64,000 bases of DNA from Phoronis australis (taxonomy: Eukaryota; Phoronida; Phoronidae): positions 59,064 through 123,063 of the forward strand of contig NMRA01000303.1 in NCBI GenBank assembly GCA_002633005.1, read 5' to 3'. The translations under genes and the position numbers were made by a program. Below are positions 34,105-45,700 of the stretch, one piece after another. The first letter of the stretch is position 1. Every line of letters starts with the position of its first letter. The notes under the pieces are model-generated. The model worked only from the letters and a program-made list of their open reading frames with translations, ran no database searches and was not told the origin of the DNA.

Positions 34105-35810
34105 GATTACCTTGCAAAACTGCTAGGTTTGACATTCTGCTACAATTGAATTGAAAATGTTCCTCCATTTTGTATAAATTTGTCCAGCTTCGATTGAATA
34201 AACCAATGTATTTATACCTGTCCCTTTCAAAAACACTGCATCTAAACAGATAATGAAATTCAGCACCAATCTCGTGAGAAATACGTAAGGTACACAAGCT
34301 TTCCTTTCGAGGAATGTTCTCATAGCATCCAGCTGTGATTGATAGCCTGTTATTGCCACTATGAAATTTGGTCAATGATTTTCTCTCATTAGTGTTAAGA
34401 ACAGAAAGGTATTTTCTTAATTTTAGCTCAATTTTAAAGACTTTGTTTGTAGTGCACACACTTTAGTTATCCACTTCTGATTACCAATTTTGTTTATAGA
34501 CACCTGAAATTCTTAAACTGATATTGAACCATTGTGAGTGTTATTATCTCTTCTGACCAAAGTTGAGGCAAACCATTTTTTTATTTTTCCTACCCAAGGA
34601 GAGGAGGTATATATATATTTGCATCAGACATATGTTTCAGAAATCTAAACATTGCACAAGAAAGTTTTGACACTTTACTGTTTTTCAACCTTAACCCAAA
34701 ATTTAATATTCTGACATCAATCAATTCTTCAATTTATATCTACCCAATTCACCAAGTACTTTACGATTTGTAGTGTTTTTATTCACTTTCGGAATGTTTT
34801 TACAGAATTTCATGTGAGAAGGTTTCTAGTGCTTCACAATTTTAATGATCCCCAACTTCTGAATTGGGTGTCACTAGCTGATCGAATAGCTCTGCTTGAA
34901 TATCAATTGGTCGGTCAAGTCTTTTAGCTTTACTAAGCAAACTCAACATTGCTCGTCTGCTTTTGATTTTTTAAATTTATTGTTATTATATTTAAACAAG
35001 CATCCAAGGTCACTAATCATCCACAATATCGAGTTTATCAGCACCAAAGGTAAAATTGAAATGTTGTCTAGTTTTACCCCGAGAAAAAATTACTACCTTA
35101 ATTTTACTTGTGTTTACAGTAAGAAACCATGTTTTATAATAGTCATCAACAGCATCCAATGCTTTTTGCAGTTCACTTGCACTCTCAGCCATCACAATTG
35201 TGTCATCTGTGTACAGCAACGAAGAAAGTTATAGAAAAACTTCAAAATCATCATTGCTAAGATGTGTTCTGAAATCTTTAGCCAAACCTTGAAGGCCCGG
35301 GTTTCTCCTTTTTATTGGTTGGTCAAAATCGTTTAAATAAATTGCAAACAATAAAGGTGAAAGATTTCCCCTTGTCTAACCCCAATGCGGCATGCAAAGT
35401 AATCATATTTAACATTGTTGTCAAGTATACACAGGATTTTGCATTTTCATACAAGTTATATAACAGTAATAAATTGTAAGATAATAATTTGGCCCACAAA
35501 GAAGCTCTTGTCTACCATATCAAAAGCTTTTTTGTACTCTATAAATGCACAAATTTTTAATTTCTTTTTTGCAGATAAAGGTCAATAATGCAATGGAGAA
35601 CAAAAACGAGGTCTAGAGTAGAATAACTTGCTCTAAAACCAGTCTGTTCTTCACCAAAAAAAAACAAGTGGATTTAGATAGTCCAATGTTCAGAACTGCA
35701 GTAAAACATTTACCGACACAACTCAGCGATTTTATTCCGCTGTAGTTGTCCGGGTTTTCCAAAGAACCCTCGTTTTGTATAACGGTTTGATCAGTCCAAC
35801 AGTCCAACTA
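34105..35810 (-). mobile_element. Decayed non-LTR retrotransposon (reverse transcriptase)
   Basis: Reverse-transcriptase blocks occur in order on the minus strand in several frames. GSLENPDNYSGIKSL and GKCFTAVL are near 35780-35690. GEEQTGFRASYST is near 35640. RIGVRQGE, then after a shift NLSPLLFAIYLNDFDQP, is near 35390-35320. LLYTDDTIVMAES, the catalytic Y-x-D-D box, is near 35220-35170. Downstream, near 34390-34200, IPRKESL and EIGAEFHYLFRCSVFERDRYKYI match the Cys/His-poor C-terminal tail common in CR1/L2-type LINEs. Stops and frameshifts mean it is dead. The clade assignment is tentative. Confidence 0.8.
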
Positions 35811-36846
35811 CTTGGAATAATACCCGATTCCAAAATCAAGTTATCGGAAACAGATAACAGCTGAGGAAATTTCAAATACCAACAAATCACACAGGATGGC
35901 GCTAGTTAGAGTGGATGAGCACTAATGAAACCAATATATAACAGTAGTCTATCTTGAAGAATTTTGAGGAGTTATAATGACAAAATTACAAGTTTCAGTA
36001 AGTTTCAAAAGTGCTTTGCGATACTGTTCATACTTTTCATCAGTCTGTTGAGTACCTTTATTGAACTTGTACCGTTTGAATGGAATATTGTGTCTAGGTT
36101 TGCAATAATCAGAGAATTTGGCAATGACAGTTTATTTTCGTAGAGTCATCTGCACTGTCCCACGTAAACATGTGAAAAATTTCCCAGGCTTCTTCGCCAG
36201 CTGGACCTCTTCAGGTTTTTTGTTTAACCCTGTAGCTATGATAAAGCATCCCATGAAGTCTTAACTTCTTCCACTTAATTGTCACCAATGTTGTGGTTAA
36301 GGTAATTTGACCATTGTTTATGTGAGGTTCACCAGCAGTCAGACCATAGGTCATCACAATATAGGCAATATAGGTCAAGTCTTGCAGTCTGGCACATAGT
36401 TCACGAATTACATGCTTAGTGTATGGTTTGCAGGAAACTGATGTTTCGTTATGTCTGCGATAGAGGCGTGATAACGCGCGGTTCTGTGTGTGAAGGACAG
36501 GAATGACGAAGTGCATTAATATGCCTCTATTCCTAATCGCAAATACTACGCAGAGAGAGCGACATCTACTGAACAAACTAGGAACACATAATGTAACATA
36601 TGTGATCATGATGTTTCAGTAAAGAAATGACAAATTGTGTGTAAATGAGTGATCTCTGCCAGGACGTGGTTGGAGACATCAGCGCTCGGTAAACAGGTGC
36701 CTTTATAAGGAATTGTACTTTGCCTGATCGAATGTCGCTAATTTTGGACAAAATTGCAGGTCTTTCTTTTTTGTAAATGCTCACAATTTCTCTAAGTATT
36801 GTATGATGGTTGCCATGAATGTGTTATTTGTTGTAACAGTTACTTA

Positions 36847-37005
36847 CCGTAATCGTTCGGGTTAACGCCCATGCTCTGTTAACCACCCATCCCCGACTTT
36901 AAGTGGATTTTCGATTTAACCGCCCACTGCTCGGTTAAGCGCCCTCCCCCGATTTTTTGGATTCGCCAATTTAACCGCCCAGGGCGTTAACCCGAACGAT
37001 TACGG
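36847..37005. mobile_element. Family B MITE, complete, TA target duplication
   Basis: The inverted ends CCGTAATCGTTCGGGTTAAC and its complement are flanked by TA on each side, as in Tc1/mariner-type MITEs. The interior repeats a ggcggttaa / ccgcccact phrase. Confidence 0.72.
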
Positions 37006-37277
37006 TATCTTGTATGATGCTACACATCTTTTAGGAAAAAGAGAAAAATGTTCACTCGTGTCCTGGGATCTAATCACGAAAAGTGACCTAATACTCGGGT
37101 CATAAATTTGGTCTGATGAAAAATAATTATTAATAAAACTTGAGTAAAAGTACAAAAGAATCTGAGAATATTCATGTAATTGGTAGTTACCGAGACAAGT
37201 TATAATTATTTTTAGACCGATATGCTCGAAACTTGTGAAGAGGGAGGGCAAGACCAAATTTCTGTCCAAGTCTTAAT

Positions 37278-37352
37278 CACTTTCATGAAACAGAACCCAG
37301 GACTTGTCTTAGATATTACTGACAGCCAATTGCTGCTTATTAGGTTGCCACT
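37278..37352 (+). repeat. Dispersed repeat, pair with 27085-27160
   Basis: cactttcatgaaacagaacc, caggacttgtcttagat and tgctgcttatt match the other copy in the same orientation. Confidence 0.6.
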
Positions 37353-39639
37353 GTGTTCAAGTACGAACAGCACCCTGAATTGTTACTGTATTACAATATA
37401 TTCTACCTCACCTGTCTGATGATTAGCTCCACCTCCACACCCTGAAATCTCCAAATTTGTACTTTGAAATACCCAGGATTGTCAGAACACCCTCAGCCCA
37501 ATTTCCGAGTTCCCCAATGTGTGCACCCTGTGCAGTAACACAGATAAGAAGGTATCTGCATGTATAAGGTTCAGTTCCACACAAAATTTTCTGTGTTGAG
37601 CTTGCAGTGATCTTCATGAAACATCAAGCTTTCAGTCAAAACCATGGGTCACACCTAGGCCCATTGTTCAAGCATTTGAGAAGCATATGGTTTGGTTTGT
37701 GAACAATCTGCATTTTGAAAAACTAATCCTTGTTAATGAAGGTGTGCATTGTAATGATTGGATTTGGATGAAATAAAACCAGTAAATTTCTGTTCACATT
37801 TTATTCACTTACTATGTCAGATGAATGTACAAATTGCTCTAAAATTGCAATAAATGGCTACAGGTTTACAATAATTATAGCATTCGATGACTGCTGTACA
37901 ATACACTTCCTGTAGACAGTCTACCACTTTATGGAAAGCAACAATTTTCAACGTTACCTTAAATCAGATCACTAGTTGAGTCTTGGAGACAGTTTCTGGC
38001 CTAGTCTGTATTAACTATCCTGACAATGGAATGAGACAGAAACGTACCAGGAAAAGACCTACGCCTCGGTTCAGCACTCTTTGCCATTGAACATGCACGA
38101 TGTCCGAGTCGCTGTTGAATTCAGGATATTTTACTGGGCAATTTCCATTGTTGTTAACCTGACAGGGCAACAGTAATTAACACACAAAAATATCTCCTGA
38201 GACCAACTAGGGACTGTACGTTCAGCAAAGAAGTCCTGTCTCACAGTATCAAGCTATGCATATATTTTAGAAACAACTAATTTACACAGGTGTGTGGGGA
38301 CACGCACTGCGTATCAGCCACGAGTTGCATGAACTGAATAGCACCCTGATTAAAACGAATAAAGGCATGTACCAATAGGGCCGTCCCAGATTAAATGGTG
38401 ATGGAAGTCTCCTTTTTCCCCGGATATAAGAAAGCATGTGACCAAGTTTTGGAAATCATTTCATGTCTCTCATTGATCTTGGGAAGGCAAAGAATTTCAG
38501 ATCACGCATCCACGGGTATTTGTTAAGTTCATCAAACTTTTCCACGATGGAGCACAGCACAGCAGTAATGCAACCGAGAAAATTTGTAAAGAATCGCTCG
38601 AGACAATAACAAATGACGTGAAACTCCCAACAGCATGAAAACGAGGCAGCAAATGTGCCTGACTGATGTCTATGGCATTGTGGGTAAATATGGTGAGATT
38701 CGAGTGTCACTGTGTAATCCGGGACGCCCCTATTGATATACTGTATCTCATACACATCAAATTGCATGTACTGATTGATATAGGATATCCTATTCCACAT
38801 CAAAATAATCGTGTTGGTTCTGCTGTTAAGCTTATGTGCAAGTGTTGCCATGACAACAGAAATACCTGCATGGGTGCACTATTCGGTGTTTAATTGAACA
38901 GCCGTAACATTTGAATATTTTTTTTAACATATTTCCCAACAGAAATGTATTCCTATACGAAACCTGTTCCTATTGTAGAATAATAAAAGTCCAAACTGGA
39001 TCCCTGTGCAAAAGAACACACCAAAACAAACCAACTAATCTATCACACTCAATTGACACGTTCATAAAACTACTCGAACCCTAAAGAGGTTGCTTTATCC
39101 TTAATAATTGCATTTAATTAAATATTGCTGATTTTCTGATTACAAGTGAAGCAATAGACCACTTGCGAGTTTCCAAACTTGGCACAACCGCACATGTATA
39201 TATCCTTGCACCAGGAAAACTAGCACGGTTGAAACCTTAGACGAATTCCAGCTGTGCAACAGGATAGCACCATGACGATACAGGAAGTGGGACAGGTATG
39301 CCATCATGCTTCGTAGCTCGCAACAGGTCTATTGGCTTCACTTACTTGAGTATTCTTGCACATTTCAATTTTGCAAGCCGTACCATGTGATTAAAAAACT
39401 GCAACCGAAAGTCCCAGAAACCCTTGTTGATGTTTCCATGCGCACACCTGGATTTACGTAAACCTTAAAAAATATACCATATATTGATGTTGGCCAAAGA
39501 ATTAATGCAGCAAAATTAATTCCTTTCTTACTCTGTAACACTTCTTACATCGATGTGTGCTCACTGCTTGCATAGCAAATGGTGAAGAAATATGGGATGC
39601 TCCTTTTTACAAATATTTCAGATATGTCTAGAAATCAAC

Positions 39640-40358
39640 ATCAGCTGTACAGACTCTTCATAAGGAACACGTAGGGCAAAGCTCATGAAGATTCATCTAA
39701 CAAAAGGCAGATGCAATGACCAATTGTCATCTGACCAAAAATGGACACTAGCAGAGCTATCCCCAGAGGGGCTAAAAGGGCAAGTAAATCTGAAACCAGG
39801 CAAGTGCCGTCTTTTTCCGTCATGAATGTTTAAATACAAAGTTCTATGAAGATCTGTGAAGGACCATGGTAGAAATGTAGGTGTACAGAAAGAAGACCTA
39901 AATTGCCACAAGAGAATGCCACAGTAATGCAACTCCCCCCCAAAATCGAGATCAGCTGTGCTCTCCTTAACAGGAACACGTGGAACTAATTTCGTGAAGG
40001 TCAACTGAGGCAAAGGCAAAAAACCTAATTGTAACAAGTTGAACCAGTTCAAAAATCAATGCCGATTGTGCTCTCAATAGAAGTCATACACCAAATTTCA
40101 TGAGGATACATCAAGAAACTATGTAGGTGTTGAGGCAGAGACAAAGGAACCACAATTGCTACTAGGGAGCACTAGTGTAGTAAAACCTGCTGAAAATCAA
40201 TGTTAACCTTACTCCTGGCATTGTTTGCTCTATGGGCATACAGCTGCCATCTTTCATGAAGATCATATTGAGGGCTTAGGAGATACTGCAGCAGACGCCA
40301 GCCAGACTGAGATGACCACAACATGCACCCACTTATGCATATATGGGAGCATAAAAAT
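39640..40358 (+). repeat. Family A2 (diverged subfamily) copy
   Basis: It contains the family phrases catgaagatc, attgccac, cttaggagatactgcagcag and the terminal gggagcataaaaat. It shares ggaacac/caatt blocks with 54540-54796. The long minus-strand open frame at 39693-40052 is antisense to this repeat. Confidence 0.65.
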
Positions 40359-40762
40359 TTAGATGTAAATACTCTAATTTTCATGTCAACTGTACTCCGG
40401 CAAACTATAGTGATGCACCTAATTTCTTAAAAATCTTTCAACACATTTGTGCTTGGCTGTCAACTGGAATTCTGTTATAACCCAATTTGACAAAAAATAC
40501 AAGAGGCTACCTGCAATAATCTCATGATGACAGAGCTCAATTTCATTTCATTGATAACGTCCATAAGGTATGCTAAAATTGGACTCCTGCCAATAACAGT
40601 CCAGGTTATTTTAAGTTCTATAGAAACGACAGAAATGACTACGGCCAAAAACCCAAAGAGTAACTTATAGCATACAAAGTAAAATAACAAGCACCAACGG
40701 AAACAAAATTCCTAAATATAAAAATGTATGTAGCGCAAAGTAAAAAAATAGTTCTAACATGC

Positions 40763-40822
40763 CAATTGTAAATGCACCAGTCTGCTCAATGCAAATTGTA
40801 AATGCACCAGTCTGCTCAATGC
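40763..40822. repeat. 31-bp tandem duplication
   Basis: aattgtaaatgcaccagtct + gctcaatgc occurs twice in succession. Confidence 0.85.
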
Positions 40823-42161
40823 TACTCGTAATTCCAATGCAACACAACACGTCTCTCATGAAACTTGTTATCCTGGACAATGTCAACAATGCAAGACATA
40901 ACCAGAGTTCAAATCTGCACACATTTTTTGTGACAGTGACACGATTTTATAGCTACTGCTTTATTGTACACACATAGCTGTTTGATCAAGTTTATAACTG
41001 TCAAAACAAGCATTTAGCCACAACTTTTCCAATTCATTCAGACTTCACAGAGGCCCATGCAGCACTCATTACAGTAGGTCAATCCTAAATTGCAAACTTC
41101 AAGCGAATAAATCCAAGGTATTGAATCTTCCCACTGAAACCACCAGTGAACTCCATTTGCACCGGATTTATCATGTGTTTTTGGGAATGCTGACTAGCTG
41201 TACTGAAAACAAATTCTTCCACCGCTAATGCGAACAAAATGGATTTCAAAGACTATGCTGCATGAGGTTTTAACGTAGTTGTAAATGAACATATACAATT
41301 TTTTGTTTTCTCTCTTGATACCAGTGCTGGGAGACTTCAAGCACATGATTTAGTCAGAATTTGAACTCAGGTATATCTTGATTTCATGAAATCAGGGTCC
41401 AGTTTACAATTTCAAGCAAAACAAATCCTAGGAAAAACCCTATCTGACACATTCATGCGAGTCGTTTGTTTTGCCCTTTCATGTAGTCTTGAAATGCAAA
41501 ATCTCCGCAATTATTACCCTTTCCACTCAAATCAATTTTTGCTGATAATTTTTCAGAAATACATTTACAAATAAAGGCACAAACATGCAGTTAGTATACC
41601 AGTGCTAGTACAACACTCCTACTTGTCAAAAGTACGTGGCGGGAGGTGGGATTCTACGAGCACACAACTGAGGTACACATCACCCACAAAAATATTTCAA
41701 AACATTTTACAAATGATTCTATTCGAAATATTCAACATGGACAACTTTATGAGCTTTGTGACACTTAACTTCCGGACAAAGTAAAAAATGCAAAACGACT
41801 CATCAGAAGACAAGACATGTACACTTATTTTAATTCATAGTAAGATTACTGTTCTTCACAAGTCTTCCAACTGACAGTAATCAACATTGCAATTGCTAAA
41901 ATTTATGTTTAACTTATCTTCTGACTATCAGAAAATAAGTTCACTCATCATCGACAGTACAGTAGACGTAAAAAGAAATCAGACAAAGTGACACGTAATT
42001 CCCCGTCACAACAGCTGGACACGAGCTGAATTCATTGCCATAGAAACCATCCATCGTGATCGTCAATGAAAAGGAACTTAACAGAAATTTAGAAGCACTA
42101 CTCTGTCATTAGAAATATGCTACAATGACCATTCATCATCTATCAACTCATGTGAAAGGTA

Positions 42162-42167
42162 TTTATT
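42162..42167 (-). terminator. Possible polyadenylation signal of CDK4/6
   Basis: AATAAA reads on the minus strand about 350 bp past the CDK4/6 stop codon. In AT-rich DNA this is weak evidence. Confidence 0.25.
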
Positions 42168-42518
42168 GGCAGAGAAATGTTGTATCCCATTACTTTAGTA
42201 GAGTACTGGAATTTTTTTCTCTATGCAGAGCTAGGTCAGTTCACAATTCGCTGCCTCCATGATGTTATTGTGACATTTCACAAACGTGAAATGAACAGAA
42301 CTTGAAGTTCATGCCAAAAGAATTCAGAAAAAATTACCCAGAATTCATCACGCCTGAGAATGAAGATGAATTGACAGAAAATTAGAATTTTGCCCTTAAA
42401 GAATTAGGTGTTGTGACGGGAAAACGTTATTTTGTCTGCTAGTTCCTAGCGATTACTTCTGTACTGTAGGTCACACTCAATCCCAATCCATGCATAGTTG
42501 CTTTCTACAAGTCTCAAG

Positions 42519-42713
42519 TTATGTTGCGATTTGCGACATATCGGTTCTGAAGTCTGAAGTGGATGATGACTCGGATGATGACCGTGACGAGCGTGATAAC
42601 GGTGACGAGAAAGACGGCGAAGATGAAAATGTTTCTTCATCGTTTCCGAAGTAACGGTGGGACAAAGCTTCCTGAGCACTGAGGCGTGACCCTGGCTTGA
42701 ACTGAAGCATTTT
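42519..42713 (-). CDS. CDK4/6: CDK4/6 terminal exon with Ser-rich tail
   Basis: It encodes [22 protein letters not shown], in which the family R-x-S-A motif closes the kinase domain. About 40 residues follow that are very rich in serine and end DMSQIAT-stop. The acceptor is tttgatttgtag. The tail is longer and more serine-rich than in vertebrate CDK4. Confidence 0.92.
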   Translation of the reverse strand, partial: KMLQFKPGSRLSAQEALSHRYFGNDEETFSSSPSFSSPLSRSSRSSSESSSTSDFRTDMSQIAT

Positions 42714-45700
42714 CTACAAATCAAAGTGCAATGCTTCGTTAATGCTTTTTTACGACGACAGTACGGTAAAATGTTACAAAAAATTACAAAAACAATAATT
42801 TTTCAAAGGCGTCTAACATCCTTGTGAACATCCTTTCTCAAAACATTGTTCGATGGTACCTTTAGAATAGGACTTCAAACGATAAAAGCTTGCTAGTAAC
42901 CTTATATGGCAATTATGAAAAAACCACTTGTGTGCTGAATTGGTAAGATTTTACTGTTTTATTGCTGGGATCAGCTGCTCAATACAACTTTTTTACAGCC
43001 AAATATATACTACGATACATCAACCTGGCCAGCTGCACTACACAGGCCCTTCACAATAGCCATGCACTTGCAGAGAGAATTCTTTGCTTATGGAGTGTAA
43101 ACAGCAGGGCTTGGAATGACCAATGACAAAAACGCGGAAACTTTGAAACTTTTATTACGGCCCAAATCATGCCCCGATAACCAGCCTTGAAATGGTCAAT
43201 GTGACCCTTTCCCCGACAAAAATCGGGAGGACTAAAAAAAAAAACGTTACCACCATCAGTAGCATGCGTCTGCGTCCTTTTAGCTCGCCCGTCCACTCCC
43301 AACCCACACATTTTTGGCTGCAGAGCGGTAGTATTTGTCGCCGCGCTTAACAATAACACGAGACACCATTGAAAATCCCACCACGCTGTCCCAGATGCCC
43401 CGGCAATGTTGACAATTTACGTTCCTCCGAAACATAAAGAGCAACTTCCGCTTTTCGAGGTGAACGTCGGCTGCAACGCAGCAGTAAGAACGGAATTTGC
43501 CGCGGAAACTGTATATCAAATCCGATTTTTTTACGCGGAAATATTATAAAAAAGAGGAAAGCACATTTGAAAAAAGCGGAAATCCGCGTTTCCGCGGAAA
43601 ATTCCAAGCCCTGAAACAGTGACTTCTATCCCATAATGCAAAATCATTGACTAATCACTACAGTGGCTGACATTTTGCAAATATCTCCCCAAGCATACTC
43701 CAAGACAAAGATTTCATATAGAATCAAAATAAATTTGGTGCATATCATTATGCTGATTTCAGTGCCGAGAACATGGTTCTGTGTTGAGAAATCAACCACG
43801 ACACCGCAAAACATGGTTCTGTGTTGAGAAATCAACCACGACATCGCAAAACATGGTTGTGTGTTGAGAAATCAACCACGACACCGCAAAACATGGTTCT
43901 GTGTTGAGAAATCAACCACGACACCGCAAAACATGGTTGTGTGTTGAGAAATCAACCACGACACCGCAAAACATGGTTCTGTGTTGAGAAATCAACCACG
44001 ACACCGCAAAACATGGTTGTGTGTTGAGAAATCAACCACGACACCGCAAAACATGGTTCTGTGTTGAGAAATCAACCACGACACCGCAAAACATGGTTGT
44101 GTGTTGAGAAATCATACATGAAAAATGCAGCTAATTCTTGTGCTGTCCACTATTTTGCCAGAAGCTTCAACTTACTCACAAAATTACAGGAAACTTCAAT
44201 ATTCATACAGTGTTCATTTTAGAGGGATCATTTCTAAAATCACAAGTCAGACCAATGGCACTTCAAAAATATGGCAGGACAAATTGTCAAATCTTGAATT
44301 ATTTCAGCCCTAAAATCGCAGAATCAAAAGCCATATTGTAGTGCAGAATCATAGAAGGATGATATTGTGGTATTTTAGGGGGTGGGTCTATTTTTAACAT
44401 TTTCTCGAGGAGGTGTATTTCAACTACAAAAATCTCATCACAGGTCACACGTACTTAATGCTAAAGCAACACGTCTAGCTAAAACATGGGAGTACCCCCC
44501 CCCCCNCCCCCCCCCCCGTAACTTATTCACCTGTAATAGGTCCACGCCAAGTTCATCTAACTCAGGTACAATGGTGTCTAATGGTTTCCTAGGAAACCGA
44601 GGCAGTGAACTCCAGGATATGGATATGTCGTTAGGCCACAAGTTCTGGTCAGGCAAACCTATAACTCTGTTGGAAAGACAAGCGTGTAATTAACTACAAG
44701 CATGACATGACAAGTGGATCTCTTATAACGAGTTTTCTCAATGAGTTTACTTAGTCGTACCACAGAAAGTTGTAAAGAAATTCTAAAAACAATCATCAAC
44801 AATTAAAATTTCATCAAGTAGTCACAGTCTTCACATCCATACATCATATATCTGAAGACAGCGGCAAAAATTCTACTTCAAAAAAAGGGTTATGATTTTG
44901 CAGAGGTCTTCACAAACAAAATCAAAAATAAGAAAAAAATAAAAGTCAAGGAATAAGCAGGGTTGCGTTCTGTAGATCCAATACATAAGCCACACACATG
45001 CGGCGAGAAATTCTCACTTGTGGAACAGAAACGGTGTTTTCTCTGATAATTCAACAGCCCAAACTTGCCAACCTATCACTCGAGTGTTTGTCATTTTGCT
45101 AGGAACACTAGTAAGCCCATAAGCATGCTCACAACACAGTCACCTGATTTTGCGTTTTTTTTTCAATTTCTTGCCTATATGGAGCGCATTCCTGTTTACA
45201 AGCCCAACTGGTATTTGAGCTTCTTTTGTTCACAAAATAATGTTTGGAAAACTTGACAGAATATCAACCTTATAACTAAAGCAGACATACACTAAATTTC
45301 AACTTATGAGCCAGAAAGCTAACTTATAATTTAGGGGCACTATAGAAAATAGGGGCCTCCATGTCCTCGTCAGTCCTTTTATGTTTCATAGGTAAAACAA
45401 ATAACATTCTTACTCGAATATTTTGTTGAGCTGATCAATATCCGACTCTCCACGACACAGAGGCCTCCTGTTGACCATTTCGGCAAAAATACAAGCACAG
45501 CTCCAAATGTCGACTGGTGTGGCATACTCAGTCTGAAGAAGTACCTCCGGGGCACGGTACCACAGGGTCACGACCTCAACAAAGGAACAGTCATTACTAT
45601 TAAATTGTCACAATAATCAGCAAAGTACATCAACGTTTAAATGAAATCTAATGTTGATTTCACAATGTCGTGTGCCAAACATTAAAGACGGGGTGAACTC

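Larger units (their letters stand above)
35811..39639. other. Intergenic between LINE and family A2 copy
   Basis: Contains the complete family B MITE and a dispersed repeat. Minus-strand open frames at 36211-36784 and 38456-38851 have no recognisable domain or convincing splice context. Confidence 0.45.
40359..42518. other. Region downstream of CDK4/6, possibly partly 3' UTR
   Basis: AT-rich and without coding signal apart from a 31-bp duplication. Confidence 0.45.

Noticed and set aside
38456-38851. 131-residue minus-strand ORF
   Set aside because: No recognisable motif, atypical composition and no splice or promoter context. Chance opening cannot be excluded.
43771-44114. CRISPR-like array
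   Set aside because: Units are head-to-tail with no unique spacers, and the DNA is eukaryotic. The same applies to the arrays at 114-357, 1642-1881, 46573-46738 and 63434-63651.
44495-44517. G-quadruplex-forming tract next to a CDK4/6 exon
   Set aside because: The tract contains an N and is a simple homopolymer whose length is probably an assembly estimate.
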